From: Lichenostomus cassidix
Taxonomy: Eukaryota > Chordata > Aves > Passeriformes > Meliphagidae
Assembly (NCBI GenBank): GCA_008360975.2
Contig: VLJF02000047.1
Coordinates: 3,099,698 to 3,163,697, forward strand
Direction of reading: 5' to 3'
Length of the DNA stretch: 64,000 nt
Below are positions 49,581 to 63,229 of this stretch, in pieces. Each line of letters starts with the position of its first letter. Position 1 is the stretch's first letter. The translations under genes and the position numbers were made by a program. The notes below the pieces were generated by a model. That model saw only the letters and a program-made list of their open reading frames with translations, was not told where the DNA came from and made no database searches.

Positions 49581-51400
49581 ACAGGCCCTCCAAGTCCACT
49601 TCCAGGTCACTTACTTGGTACAGATCCCAGGAAAAACCAGGTCTCCATCACAGGCCCTCCATGTCCACTTCCAAATCACTTACTTTGTACAGATCCCAGG
49701 AAAAACCAGATCCCCATCACAGGCACTCTATGTCCACTTCCACATCACTTACTTTGTACAGATCCCAGGAAAAACCAGGTCTCCATCAGAGGCGCTCTAT
49801 GGCCACTTCCAGGTCACTTACCTTGTACAGATCCCAGGAAAAACCAGGTCTCCATCTCAGGCCCTCCATGTCCACTTCCAGGTCACTTACCTTGTACAGA
49901 TCCCAGGAAAAACCAGGTCTCCATCACAGGCCCTCCAAGTCCACCTCCACGCCACTTATTTTCTACAGACAGCGGGGCAATCCAGGTCTCCAGCATAGAC
50001 GCTCCAAGTCCACTTCCAGGTCACTTACTTTGTACAGATCCCAGGAAAAACCATGTCTCCATCACAGGCACTCTATGGCCACTTCCAGGTCACTTACTTT
50101 GTACAGATCCCAGGAAAAACCAGGTCTCCATCACAAGCCCTCCAAGTCCACCTCCACGCCACTTACTTTCTACAGACTGCGGGGCAATCCAGGTCTCCAG
50201 CATAGACCCTCCAAGTCCACTCCACATCACTGACTTTGTACAGATCCCAGGAAAAAACAGGTCTCCATCACAGGCCCTCCAAGTCCACTTCCAGGTCACT
50301 TACTTTCTACAGATCCCAGGAAAAACCAGGTCCCCATCACAGGCGCTCTAAGTCCATCTCGAGGCCACTTACTTTCTACACAGCATGGGCACATCAAGGC
50401 CTCCAGCACTGACGCTCTAAGTCCACACCCACCCCACTTACCTTGTACAGATCCCAGGAAAAACCAGGTCCCCATCACAGGCCCTCCAAGTCCACTTCCA
50501 GGTCACTTACTTTGTACAGATCCCAGGAAAAACCAGGTCTCCATCACAGGCGCTCTATGTCCACTTCCAGGTCACTTACCTTGTACAGATCCCAGGAAAA
50601 ACCAGGTCTCCATCACAGGCCCTCCAAGTCCACTTCCAGGTCACTTACTTTGTACAGATCCCAGGAAAAACCAGGTCTCCATCACAGGCCCTCCAAGTCC
50701 ACTTCCAGGTCACTTACTTGCTACACATCCCAGGAAAAACCAGGTCTCCATCACAGGCCCTCCAAGTCCACTTCCAGGTCACTTACGTTGCAAAGATCCC
50801 AGGAAAAACCAGGTCTCCATCACAGGCCCTCTAAGTCCATCTCAAGGCCACTTACTTTCTACACAGCATGGGCACATCAAGGCCTCCAGTACAGACGCTC
50901 TAAGTCCACGTCCACCCCACTTACCTTGTACAGATGCCAGGAAAAACCAGGTCTCCATCACCGGCATTCTATGTCCACTTCCAGGTCACTTACCTTGTAC
51001 AGATCCCAGGAAAAACCAGGTCTCCATCACAGGCCCTCCATGTCCACTTCCAGGTCACTTACCTTGTACAGATCCCAGGAAAAACCAGGTCTCCATCACA
51101 GGCCCTCCATGTCCACTTCCAGGTCACTTACCTTGTACAGATCCCAGGAAAAACCAGGTCTCCATCACAGGCCCTCCATGTCCACTTCCAGGTCACTTAC
51201 CTTGTACAGATCCCAGGAAAAACCAGGTCTCCATCACAGGCCCTCCATTGTCCACTTCCAGGTCACTTACCCTGTACAGATCCCAGGAAAAACCAGGTCT
51301 CCATCACAGGCCCTCCATGTCCACTTCCAGGTCACTTACCTTGTACAGATCCCAGGAAAAACCAGGTCTCCATCACAGGCCCTCCATATCCACTTCCAGG

Positions 51401-53742
51401 TCACTTACCTTGTAGAGATCCCAGGAAAAACCAGGTCTCCATCACAGGCCCTCCAAGTCCACCTCCAGGCCACTTACTTTCTACAGACAGCGGGGCAATC
51501 CAGGTCTCCAGCATAGACGCTCCAAGTCCACTCCACATCACTGACTTTGTACAGATCCCAGGAAAAAACAGATCTCCATCACAGGCCCTCCATGTCCACC
51601 TCCACGCCACTTACCTTGTACAGATCCCAGGAAAAACCAGGTCTCCATCACAGGCCCTCCATGTCCACTTCCAGGTCACTTACCTTGTACAGATCCCAGG
51701 AAAAACCAGGTCTCCATCACAGGCCCTCCATGTCCACTTCCAGGTCACTTACATTGTACAGATCCCAGGAAAAACCAGGTCTCCATCACAGGCCCTCCAA
51801 GTCCACCTCCACGCCACTTACTTTCTACAGACCGCGGGGCAATCCAGGTCTCCAGCATAGACGCTCCAAGTCCACTTCCAGGTCACTTACTTTGTACAGA
51901 TCCCAGGAAAAACTAGGTCTCCATCACAGGCGCTCTATGTCCTTTTCCAGGTCACTTACTTTGTACAGATCCCAGGAAAAACGAGGTCTCCATCACAGGC
52001 GCTCTATGTCCTTTTCCAGGTCACTTACTTTGTACAGATCCCAGGAAAAACCAGGTCTCCATCACAGGCGCTCTATGGCCACTTCCAGGTCACTTACTTT
52101 ATACAGATCCCAGGAAAAACCAGGTCCCCATCACAGGCGCTCTAAGTCCATCTCGAGGCCACTTACTTTCTACACAGCATGGGCACATCAAGGCCTCCAG
52201 CACAGACGCTCTAAGTCCACGTCCACCCCACTTACCTTGTACAGATCCCAGGAAAAAACAGGTCCCCATCACAGGACCTCCAAGTCCACTCCACGTCACT
52301 TACTTTGTACAGATCCCAGGAAAAAACAGGTCTCCATCACAGGCCCTCCATGTCCACTTCCAGGTCACTTCCTTTGTACTGATCCCAGGAAAAAACAGGT
52401 CCCCATCACAGGCCCTCCAAGTCCACCTCCACGCCACTTACTTTCTACAGACCACGGGGCAATCCATGTCTCCATCACAGGCCCTCCAAGTCCACTTCCA
52501 GGTCACTTACTTTGTACAGATCCCAAGAAAAAACAGGTCCCCATCACAGGCCCTCCAAGTCCACTCCACATCACTTACTTTGTACAGATCCCAGGAAAAA
52601 ACTGGTCACCATCACAGGCGCTCTAAGTCCATCTCGAGGCCACTTACTTTCTACACAACATGGGCACATCAAGGCCTCCAGCACAGACCCTCCAAGTCCA
52701 CGTCCACCCCACTTACCTTGTACAGATCCCAGGAAAAACCAGGTCTCCATCACAGGCACTCTATGTCCACTTCCAGGTCACTTACTTTGTACAGATCCCA
52801 GGAAAAACCAGGTCTCCATCACAGGCGCCCTATGGCCACTTCCAGGTCACTTACTTTGTACAGATCCCAGGAAAAACCAGGTCTCCATCTCAGGCCCTCC
52901 ATGTCCACTTCCAGGTCACTTACCTTGTACAGATCCCAGGAAAAACCAAGTCTCCATCACAGGCCCTCCAAGTCCACCTCCACGCCACTTACTTTCTACA
53001 GACAGCGGGGCAATCCAGGTCTCCAGCATAGACGCTCCAAGTCCACTTCCAGCTCACTTCCTTTGTACAGATACCAGGAAAAACCAGGTCTCCATCACAG
53101 GCCCTCCATGTCCACTTCCAGGTCACTTACCTTGTACAGATCCCAGGAAAAACCAGGTCTCCATCACAGGCCCTCCAAGTCCATCTCCACGCCACTTACT
53201 TTCTACAGACAGCGGGGCAATCCAGGTCTCCAGCATAGACGCTCCAAGTCCACTTCCAGGTCACTTACTTTGTACAGATCCCAGGACAAACCAGGTCTCC
53301 ATCACAGGCGCTCTATGTCCACTTCCAGGTCACTTACTTTGTACAGATCCCAGGATAAACCAGGTCTCCATCACAGGCCCTCCAAGTCCACTTCCAGGTC
53401 ACTTACTTTGTACAGATCCCAGGAAAAACCAGGTCTCCAGCATAGACGCTCCAAGTCCACCTCCACGCCACTTACTTTCTACAGACTGCGGGGCAATCCA
53501 GGTCTCCAGCATAGACCCTCCAAGTCCACTCCACATCACTGACTTTGTACAGATCCCAGGAAAAAACAGGTCTCCATCACAGACCCTCCATGTCCACCTC
53601 CACGCCACTTACCTTGTACAGATCCCAGGAAAAACCAGGTCTCCATCACAGGCCCTCCATGTCCACTTCCAGGTCACTTACCTTGTACAGATCCCAGGAA
53701 AAACCAGGTCGCCATCACAGGCCCTCCATGTCCACTTCCAGG
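51401..53742 (-). repeat. Higher-order unit, member 4 (tandem with member 5)
   Basis: A 2342-bp unit directly followed by its near-copy. Landmarks at 52099, 52466, 52571 and 53399 recur at 54441, 54808, 54913 and 55741, all exactly 2342 bp apart. The length is 34 monomers (2346 bp) less four bases, consistent with its several 68-bp units. Confidence 0.85.
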
Positions 53743-56084
53743 TCACTTACCTTGTAGAGATCCCAGGAAAAACCAGGTCTCCATCACAGGCCCTCCAAGT
53801 CCACCTCCACGCCACTTACTTTCTACAGACAGCGGGGCAATCCAGGTCTCCAGCATAGACGCTCCAAGTCCACTCCACATCACTGACTTTGTACAGATCC
53901 CAGGAAAAAACAGGTCTCCATCACAGGCCCTCCATGTCCACCTCCACGCCACTTACCTTGTACAGATCCCAGGAAAAACCAGGTCTCCATCACAGGCCCT
54001 CCAAGTCCACTTCCAGGTCACTTACTTTGTACAGATCCCAGGAAAAACCAGGTCTCCATCACAGGCCCTCCATGTCCACTTCCAGGTCACTTACATTGTA
54101 CAGATCCCAGGGAAAACCAGGTCTCCATCACAGGCCCTCCAAGTCCACCTCCACGCCACTTACTTTCTACAGACCGCGGGGCAATCCAGGTCTCCAGCAT
54201 AGACGCTCCAAGTCCACTTCCAGGTCACTTACTTTGTACAGATCCCAGGAAAAACTAGGTCTCCATCACAGGCCCTCCATGTCCACTTCCAGGTCACTTA
54301 CTTTGTACAGATCCCAGGAAAAACCAGGTCTCCATCACAGGCGCTCTATGTCCTTTTCCAGGTCACTTACTTTGTACAGATCCCAGGAAAAACCAGGTCT
54401 CCATCACAGGCGCTCTATGGCCACTTCCAGGTCACTTACTTTATACAGATCCCAGGAAAAACCAGGTCCCCATCACAGGCGCTCTAAGTCCATCTCGAGG
54501 CCACTTACTTTCTACACAGCATGGGCACATCAAGGCCTCCAGCACAGACGCTCTAAGTCCACGTCCACCCCACTTACCTTGTACAGATCCCAGGAAAAAA
54601 CAGGTCCCCATCACAGGACCTCCAAGTCCACTCCACGTCACTTACTTTGTACAGATCCCAGGAAAAAACAGGTCTCCATCACAGGCCCTCCATGTCCACT
54701 TCCAGGTCACTTCCTTTGTACTGATCCCAGGAAAAAACAGGTCCCCATCACAGGCCCTCCAAGTCCACCTCCACGCCACTTACTTTCTACAGACCACGGG
54801 GCAATCCATGTCTCCATCACAGGCCCTCCAAGTCCACTTCCAGGTCACTTACTTTGTACAGATCCCAAGAAAAAACAGGTCCCCATCACAGGCCCTCCAA
54901 GTCCACTCCACATCACTTACTTTGTACAGATCCCAGGAAAAAACTGGTCACCATCACAGGCGCTCTAAGTCCATCTCGAGGCCACTTACTTTCTACACAA
55001 CATGGGCACATCAAGGCCTCCAGCACAGACCCTCCAAGTCCACGTCCACCCCACTTACCTTGTACAGATCCCAGGAAAAACCAGGTCTCCATCACAGGCA
55101 CTCTATGTCCACTTCCAGGTCACTTACTTTGTACAGATCCCAGGAAAAACCAGGTCTCCATCACAGGCGCCCTATGGCCACTTCCAGGTCACTTACTTTG
55201 TACAGATCCCAGGAAAAACCAGGTCTCCATCTCAGGCCCTCCATGTCCACTTCCAGGTCACTTACCTTGTACAGATCCCAGGAAAAACCAAGTCTCCATC
55301 ACAGGCCCTCCAAGTCCACCTCCACGCCACTTACTTTCTACAGACAGCGGGGCAATCCAGGTCTCCAGCATAGACGCTCCAAGTCCACTTCCAGCTCACT
55401 TCCTTTGTACAGATACCAGGAAAAACCAGGTCTCCATCACAGGCCCTCCATGTCCACTTCCAGGTCACTTACCTTGTACAGATCCCAGGAAAAACCAGGT
55501 CTCCATCACAGGCCCTCCAAGTCCATCTCCACGCCACTTACTTTCTACAGACAGCGGGGCAATCCAGGTCTCCAGCATAGACGCTCCAAGTCCACTTCCA
55601 GGTCACTTACTTTGTACAGATCCCAGGAAAAACCAGGTCTCCATCACAGGCGCTCTATGTCCACTTCCAGGTCACTTACTTTGTACAGATCCCAGGAAAA
55701 ACCAGGTCTCCATCACAGGCCCTCCATGTCCACTTCCAGGTCACTTACCTTGTACAGATCCCAGGAAAAACCAGGTCTCCAGCATAGACGCTCCAAGTCC
55801 ACCTCCACGCCACTTACTTTCTACAGACTGCGGGGCAATCCAGGTCTCCAGCATAGACCCTCCAAGTCCACTCCACATCACTGACTTTGTACAGATCCCA
55901 GGAAAAAACAGGTCTCCATCACAGGCCCTCCATGTCCACCTCCACGCCACTTACCTTGTACAGATCCCAGGAAAAACCAGGTCTCCATCACAGGCCCTCC
56001 ATGTCCACTTCCAGGTCACTTACCTTGTACAGATCCCAGGAAAAACCAGGTCGCCATCACAGGCCCTCCATGTCCACTTCCAGG
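53743..56084 (-). repeat. Higher-order unit, member 5
   Basis: The second half of the 2342-bp tandem pair. It differs from member 4 by point changes and by a monomer swap near 54.27-54.35 kb, where one CTCTATGTCCTTTTCC copy is replaced by a canonical CCTCCATGTCCACTTCC copy. Confidence 0.85.
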
Positions 56085-59000
56085 TCACTTACCTTTTACA
56101 GATCCCAGGAAAAAACAGGTCTCCATCACAGGCCCTCCAAGTCCACTTCAAGGTCACTTACCTTGTACAGATCCCAGGAAAAACCAGGTCTCCATCACAG
56201 GCGCTCTAAGTCCATCTCAAGGCCACTTACATTCTACACAGCATGGGAACATCATGGCCTCCAGCACAGACGCTCTAAGTCCACGTCCACCCCACTTACC
56301 TTGTACAGATCCCAGGAAAAACCAGGACTCCATCACAGGCCCTCCATGTCCACTTCCAGGTCACTTACCTTGTACAGGTCCCAGGAAAAACCAGGTCTCC
56401 ATCACAGGCCCTCCATGTCCACTTCCAGGTCACTTACCTTGTACAGATCCCAGGAAAAACCAGGTCTCCATCACAGGCCCTCCAAGTCCACTTCCAGGTC
56501 ACTTACTTTGTACAGATCCCAGGAAAAACCAGGTCTCCATCACAGGCCCTCCATGTCCACTTCCAGGTCACTTACCTTGTACAGATCCCAGGAAAAACCA
56601 GGTCTCCAGCATAGACGCTCCATGTCCACCTCCACGCCACTTACTTTCTACAGACCGCGGGGCAATCCAGGTCTCCAGCATAGACGCTCCAAGTCCACTT
56701 CCAGGCCACTTACTTTGTACTGATCCCAGGAAAAACTAGGTCTCCATCACAGGCGCTCTATGTCCTTTTCCAGGTCACTTACTTTGTACAGATCCCAGGA
56801 AAAACCAGGTCTCCATCACAGGCCCTCCAAGTCCACTTCCAGGTCATTTACTTTGAAAAGATCCCAGGAAAAACCAGGTCTCCATCACAGGCGCTCTATG
56901 TCCACTTCCAGGTCACTTACTTTTTACAGATCCCAGGAAAAACCAGGTCCCCATCACAGGCCCTCCAAGTCCACTCCACATCACTTACTTTGTTCAGATC
57001 CCAGGAAAAAACAGGTCCCCATCACAGGCCCTCCAAGTCCACTCCACATCATTTACTTTGTACAGATCCCAGGAAAAACCAGGTCTCCATCACAGGCCCT
57101 CCAAGTCCACTTCCAGGTCACTTACCTTGTACAGATCCCAGGAAAAACCAGGTCCCCATCACAAGCCCTCCAAGTCCACCTCCACGCCACTTACTTTCTA
57201 CAGACTGCGGGGCAATCCAGGTCTCCAGCATAGACCCTCCAAGTCCACTCCACATCACTGACTTTGTACAAATCCCAGGAAAAAACAGGTCTCCATCACA
57301 GGCCCTCCATGTCCACTTCCAGGTCACTTACCTTGTACAGATCCCAGGATAAACAGGTCTCCATCACAGGCCCACCAAGTCCACTTCCAGGTCACTTACT
57401 TTGTACAGATCCCAGGAAAAAACAGGTCTCCATCACAGGCCCTCCAAGTCCACTTCCAGGTCACTTACTTGCTACACATCCCAGGAAAAACCAGGTCTCC
57501 ATCACAGGCCCTCAAAGTCCACTTCAAGGTCACTTACGTTGCAAAGATCCCAAGAAAAACCAGGTCTCCATCACAGGCGCTCTAAGTCCATCTCAAGGCC
57601 ACTTACTTTCTACACAGCATGAGCACATCAAGGCCTCCAGTACAGACGCTCTAAGTCCACGTCCACCCCACTTACCTTGTACAGATGCCAGGAAAAACCA
57701 GGTCTCCATCACCGGCACTCTATGTCCACTTCCAGGTCACTTACTTTGTACAGATCCCAGGAAAAACCAGGTCTCCATCACAGGCCCTCCATGTCCACTT
57801 CCAGGTCACTTACTTTGTACAGATCCCAGGAAAAACCAGGTCTCCATCACAGGCCCTCCAAGTCCACTTCCAGGTCACTTACCTTGTACAGATCCCAGGA
57901 AAACCAGGTCTCCATCACAGGCCCTCCATGTCCACTTCCAGGTCACTTACCTTGTACAGATCCCAGGAAAAACCAGGTCTCCATCACAGGCCCTCCATGT
58001 CCACTTCCAGGTCACTTACCTTGAACAGATCCCAGGAAAAACCAGGTCTCCATCACAGGCCCTCCAAGTCCACTTCCAGGTCACTTACTTGCTACACATC
58101 CCAGGAAAAACCAGGTCTCCATCACAGGCCCTCCATATCCACTTCCAGGTCACTTACCTTGTAGAGATCCCAGGAAAAACCAGGTCTCCAGCATAGACGC
58201 TCCAAGTCCACCTCCACGCCACTTACTTTCTACAGACTGCGGGGCAATCCAGGTCTCCAGCATAGACCCTCCAAGTCCACTCCACATCACTGACTTTGTA
58301 CAGATCCCAGGAAAAAACAGGTCTCCATCACAGGCCCTCCATGTCCACCTCCACGCCACTTACCTTGTACAGATCCCAGGAAAAACCAGGTCTCCATCAC
58401 AGGCCCTCCATGTCCACTTCCAGGTCACTTACCTTGTACAGATCCCAGGAAAAACCAGGTCTCCATCACAGGCCCTCCATGTCCACTTCCAGGTCACTTA
58501 CCTTGTACAGATCCCAGGAAAAACCAGGTCTCCATCACAGGCCCTCCAAGTCCACTTCAAGGTCACTTACCTTGTACAGATCCCAGGAAAAACCAGGTCT
58601 CCATCACAGGCGCTCTAAGTCCATCTCAAGGCCACTTACTTTCTACACAGCATGGGAACATCAAGGCCTCCAGCACAGACGCTCTAAGTCCACGTCAACC
58701 CCACTTACCTTGTACAGATGCCAGGAAAAACCAGGTCTCCATCACAGGCACTCTATGTCCACTTCCAGGTCACTTACCTTGTACAGATCCCAGGAAAAAC
58801 CAGGTCTCCAGCATAGACGCTCCAAGTCCACCTCCACGCCACTTACTTTCTACAGACCACGGGGCAATCCAGGTCTCCAGCATAGACGCACCAAGTCCAC
58901 TTCCAGGTCACTTACTTTGTACAGATCCCAGGAAAAACTAGGTCTCCATCACAGGCGCTCTATGTCCACTTCCAGGTCACTTACTTTGTACAGATCCCAG

Positions 59001-60499
59001 GAAAAACCAGGTCTCCATCACAGGCCCTCCAAGTCCACTTCCAGGTCACTTACTTTCTACACAGCATGGGCACATCAAGGCCTCCAGCACAGACGCTCTA
59101 AGTCCACGTCCACCCCACTTACCTTGTACAGATCCCAGGAAAAAACAGGTCCCCATCACAGGACCTCCAAGTCCACTCCACGCCACTTACTTTGTACAGA
59201 TCCCAGGAAAAAACAGGTCTCCATCACAGGCCCTCCATGTCCACTTCCAGGTCACTTCCTTTGTACTGATCCCAGGAAAAAACAGGTCTCCATCACAGGC
59301 CCTCCAAGTCCACCTCCACGCCACTTACTTTCTACAGACCACGGGGCAATCCACGTCTCCATCACAGGCCCTCCAAGTCCACTTCCAGGTCACTTACTTT
59401 GTACAGATCCCAAGAAAAAACAGGTCCCCATCACAGGCCCTCCAAGTCCACTCCACATCACTTACTTTGTACAGATCCCAGGAAAAAACATGTCTCCATC
59501 ACAGGCGCCCTATGGCCACTTCCAGGTCACTTACTTTGTGCAGATCCCAGGAAAAAACAGGTCTCCATCTCAGGCCCTCCATGTCCACTTCCAGGTCACT
59601 TACTTTGTACAGATCCCAGGAAAAACCAGGTCTCCATCACAGGCGCCCTATGGCCACTTCCAGGTCACTTACTTTGTGCAGATCCCAGGAAAAAACAGGT
59701 CTCCATCTCAGGCCCTCCATGTCCACTTCCAGGTCACTTACCTTGTACAGATCCCAGGAAAAACCAGGTCTCCATCACAAGCCCTCCATGTCCACCTCCA
59801 CGCCACTTACTTTCTACAGACTGCGGGGCAATCCAGGTCTCCAGCATAGACCCTCCAAGTCCACTCCACATCACTGACTTTGTACAGATCCCAGGAAAAA
59901 ACAGGTCTCCATCACAGGCCCTCCAAGTCCACTTCCAGGTCACTTACTTTGTACAGATCCCAGGAAAAAACAGGTCCCCATCACAGGCCCTCCAAGTCCA
60001 CTCCACATCATTTACTTTGTACAGATCCCAGGAAAAACCAGGTCTCCATCACAGGCGCTCTATGGCCACTTCCAGCTCACTTACTTTGTACAGATACCAG
60101 GAAAAACAGGTCTCCATCACAGGCCCTCCATGTCCACTTCCAGGTCACTTACCTTGTACAGATCCCAGGAAAAACCAGGTCTCCATCACAGGCCCTCCAA
60201 GTCCATCTCCACGCCACTTACTTTCTACAGACAGCGGGGCAATCCAGGTCTCCAGCATAGACCCTCCAAGTCCACTCCACATCACTGACTTTGTACAGAT
60301 CCCGGAAAAAAACAGGTCTCCATCACAGACCCTCCATGTCCACCTCCACGCCACTTACCTTGTACAGATCCCAGGAAAAACCAGGTCTCCATCACAGGCC
60401 CTCCATGTCCACTTCCAGGTCACTTACTTTGTACAGATCCCAGGAAAAACCAGGTCTCCATCACAGGCCCTCCAAGTCCACTTCCAGGTCACTTACTTG

Positions 60500-61300
60500 G
60501 TACAGATCCCAGGAAAAACCAGGTCTCCATCACAGGCCCTCCATGTCCACTTCCAGGTCACTTACTTGGTACAGATCCCAGGAAAAACCAGGTCTCCATC
60601 ACAGGCCCTCCATGTCCACTTCCAGGTCACTTACATTGTACAGATCCCAGGAAAAACCAGGTCTCCATCACAGGCCCTCCAAGTCCACCTCCACGCCCCT
60701 TACTTTCTACAGACCGCGGGGCAATCCAGGTCTCCAGCATAGACGCTCCAAGTCCACTTCCAGGTCACTTACTTTGTACAGATCCCAGGAAAAACCAGGT
60801 CTCCATCACAGGCGCTCTATGTCCACTTCCAGGTCACTTACTTTGTACAGATCCCAGGATAAACCAGGTCTCCATCACAGGCCCTCCAAGTCCACTTCCA
60901 GGTCACTTACTTTGTACAGATCCCAGGAAAAACCAGGTCTCCATCACAGGCCCTCAAAGTCCACTTCCAGGTCACTTACGTTGCAAAGATCCCTGGAAAA
61001 ACCAGGTCTCCATCACAGGCGTTCTAAGTCCATCTCAAGGCCACTTACTTTATACACAGCATGGGAACATCATGGCCTCCAGCACAGACGCTCTAAGTCC
61101 ACGTCCACCCCACTTACCTTGTACAGATCCCAGGAAAAACCAGGTCTCCATCACCGGCACTCTATGTCCACTTCCAGGTCACTTACCTTGTACAGATCCC
61201 AGGAAAAACCAGGTCTCCAGCATAGACGCTCCAAGTCCACCTCCACGCCACTTACTTTCTACAGACCACGGGGCAATCCAGGTCTCCAGCATAGACGCAC
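60500..61300 (-). repeat. Local duplicated stretch, left member
   Basis: It shares an ordered run of variants with 63230-64000: an ACATTGTACAG copy, CACGCCCCTTAC, CAGGATAAACC, GATCCCTGGAAAAACC near 60990, and a type C copy with TTTATACACAGC near 61050. The offset is about 2.7 kb. The right member runs off the window. Confidence 0.65.
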
Positions 61301-63229
61301 CAAGTCCACTTCCAGGTCACTTACTTTGTACAGATCCCAGGAAAAACTAGGTCTCCATCACAGGCGCTCTATGTCCTTTTCCAGGTCACTTACTTTGTAC
61401 AGATCCCAGGAAAAACCAGGTCTCCATCACAGGCGCTCTATGTCCTTTTCCCGGTCACTTACTTTGTACAGATCCCAGGAAAAACCACGTCTCCATCACA
61501 GGCCCTCCAAGTCCACTTCCAGGTCACTTACTTTGTACAGATCCCAGGAAAAACCAGGTCTCCATCACAGGCCCTCCAAGTCCACTTCCAGGTCACTTAC
61601 TTTGTACAGATCCCAGGAAAAAACAGGTCCCCATCACAGGCGCTCTAAGTCCATCTCGAGGCCACTTACTTTCTACACAACATGGGCACATCAAGGCCTC
61701 CAGCACAGACCCTCCAAGTCCACGTCCACCCCACTTACCTTGTACAGATCCCAGGAAAAACCAGGTCTCCATCACAGGCACTCTATGTCCACTTCCAGGT
61801 CACTTACTTTGTACAGATCCCAGGAAAAACCAGGTCTCCATCTCAGGCCCTCCATGTCCACTTCCAGCTCACTTACCTTGTACAGATCCCAGGAAAAACC
61901 AGGTCTCCATCACAGGCCCTCCAAGTCCACCTCCACGCCACTTACTTTCTACAGACAGCGGGGCAATCCAGGTCTCCAGCATAGACGCTCCAAGTCCACT
62001 TCCAGGTCACTTACTTTGTACAGATCCCAGGAAAAACCAGGTCTCCATCACAGGCACTCTATGGCCACTTCCAGGTCACTTACGTTGTACAGATCCCAGA
62101 AAAAACCAGGTCTCCATCACAAGCCCTCCAAGTCCACCTCCACGCCACTTACTTTCTACAGACTGCGGGGCAATCCAGGTCTCCAGCATAGACCCTCCAA
62201 GTCCACTCCACATCACTGACTTTGTACAGATCCCAGGAAAAACCAGGTCTCCATCACAGGCCCTCCAAGTCCACTTCCAGGTCACTTACTTTGTACAGAT
62301 CCCAGGAAAAACCAGGTCCCCATCACAGGCCCTCCAAGTCCACTTCCAGGTCACTTACTTTGGACAGATCCCAGGAAAAACCAGGTCCCCATCACAGGCC
62401 CTCCAAGTCCACTTCCAGGTCACTTACTTTGTACAGATCCCAGGAAAAACCAGGTCTCCATCACAGGCGCTCTATGTCCACTTCCAGGTCACTTACTTTG
62501 TACAGATCCCAGGATAAACAGGTCTCCATCACAGGCCCTCCAAGTCCACTTCCAGGTCACTTACATTGTACAGATCCCAGGAAAAAACAGGTCTCCATCA
62601 CAGGCCCTCCAAGTCCACTTCCAGGTCACTTACTTGCTACACATCCCAGGAAAAACCAGGACTCCATCACAGGCCCTCAAAGTCCACTTCCAGGTCACTT
62701 ACGTTGCAAAGATCCCAGGAAAAACCAGGTCTCCATCACAGGCGCTCTAAGTCCATCTCAAGGCCACTTACTTTCTACACAGCATGGGCACATCAAGGCC
62801 TCCAGTACAGACGCTCTAAGTCCACGTCCACCCCACTTACCTTGTACAGATGCCAGGAAAAACCAGGTCTCCATCACCGGCACTCTATGTCCACTTCCAG
62901 GTCACTTACTTTGTACAGATCCCAGGAAAAACCAGGTCTCCATCACAGGCCCTCCATGTCCACTACCAGGTCACTTACCTTGTACAGATCCCAGGAAAAA
63001 CCAGGTCTCCATCAGAGGCCCTCCAAGTCCACTTCCAGGTCACTTACTTTGTACAGATCCCAGGAAAAACAGGTCTCCATCACAGGCCCTCCAAGTCCAC
63101 TTCCAGGTCACTTACTTTGTACAGATCCCAGGAAAACCAGGTCTCCATCACAGGCCCTCCATGTCCACTTCCAGGTAACTTACCTTGTACAGATCCCAGG
63201 AAAAACCAGGTCTCCATCACAGGCCCTCC

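Larger units (their letters stand above)
48950..53683 (-). repeat. 4.7-kb duplicated block containing LTR copy 3
   Basis: Partner of the block at 42655-47390. It holds LTR copy 3 and higher-order member 4. The left edge is a sharp truncated-monomer junction. The right edge is less distinct, because the next block is another higher-order copy. Confidence 0.8.
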
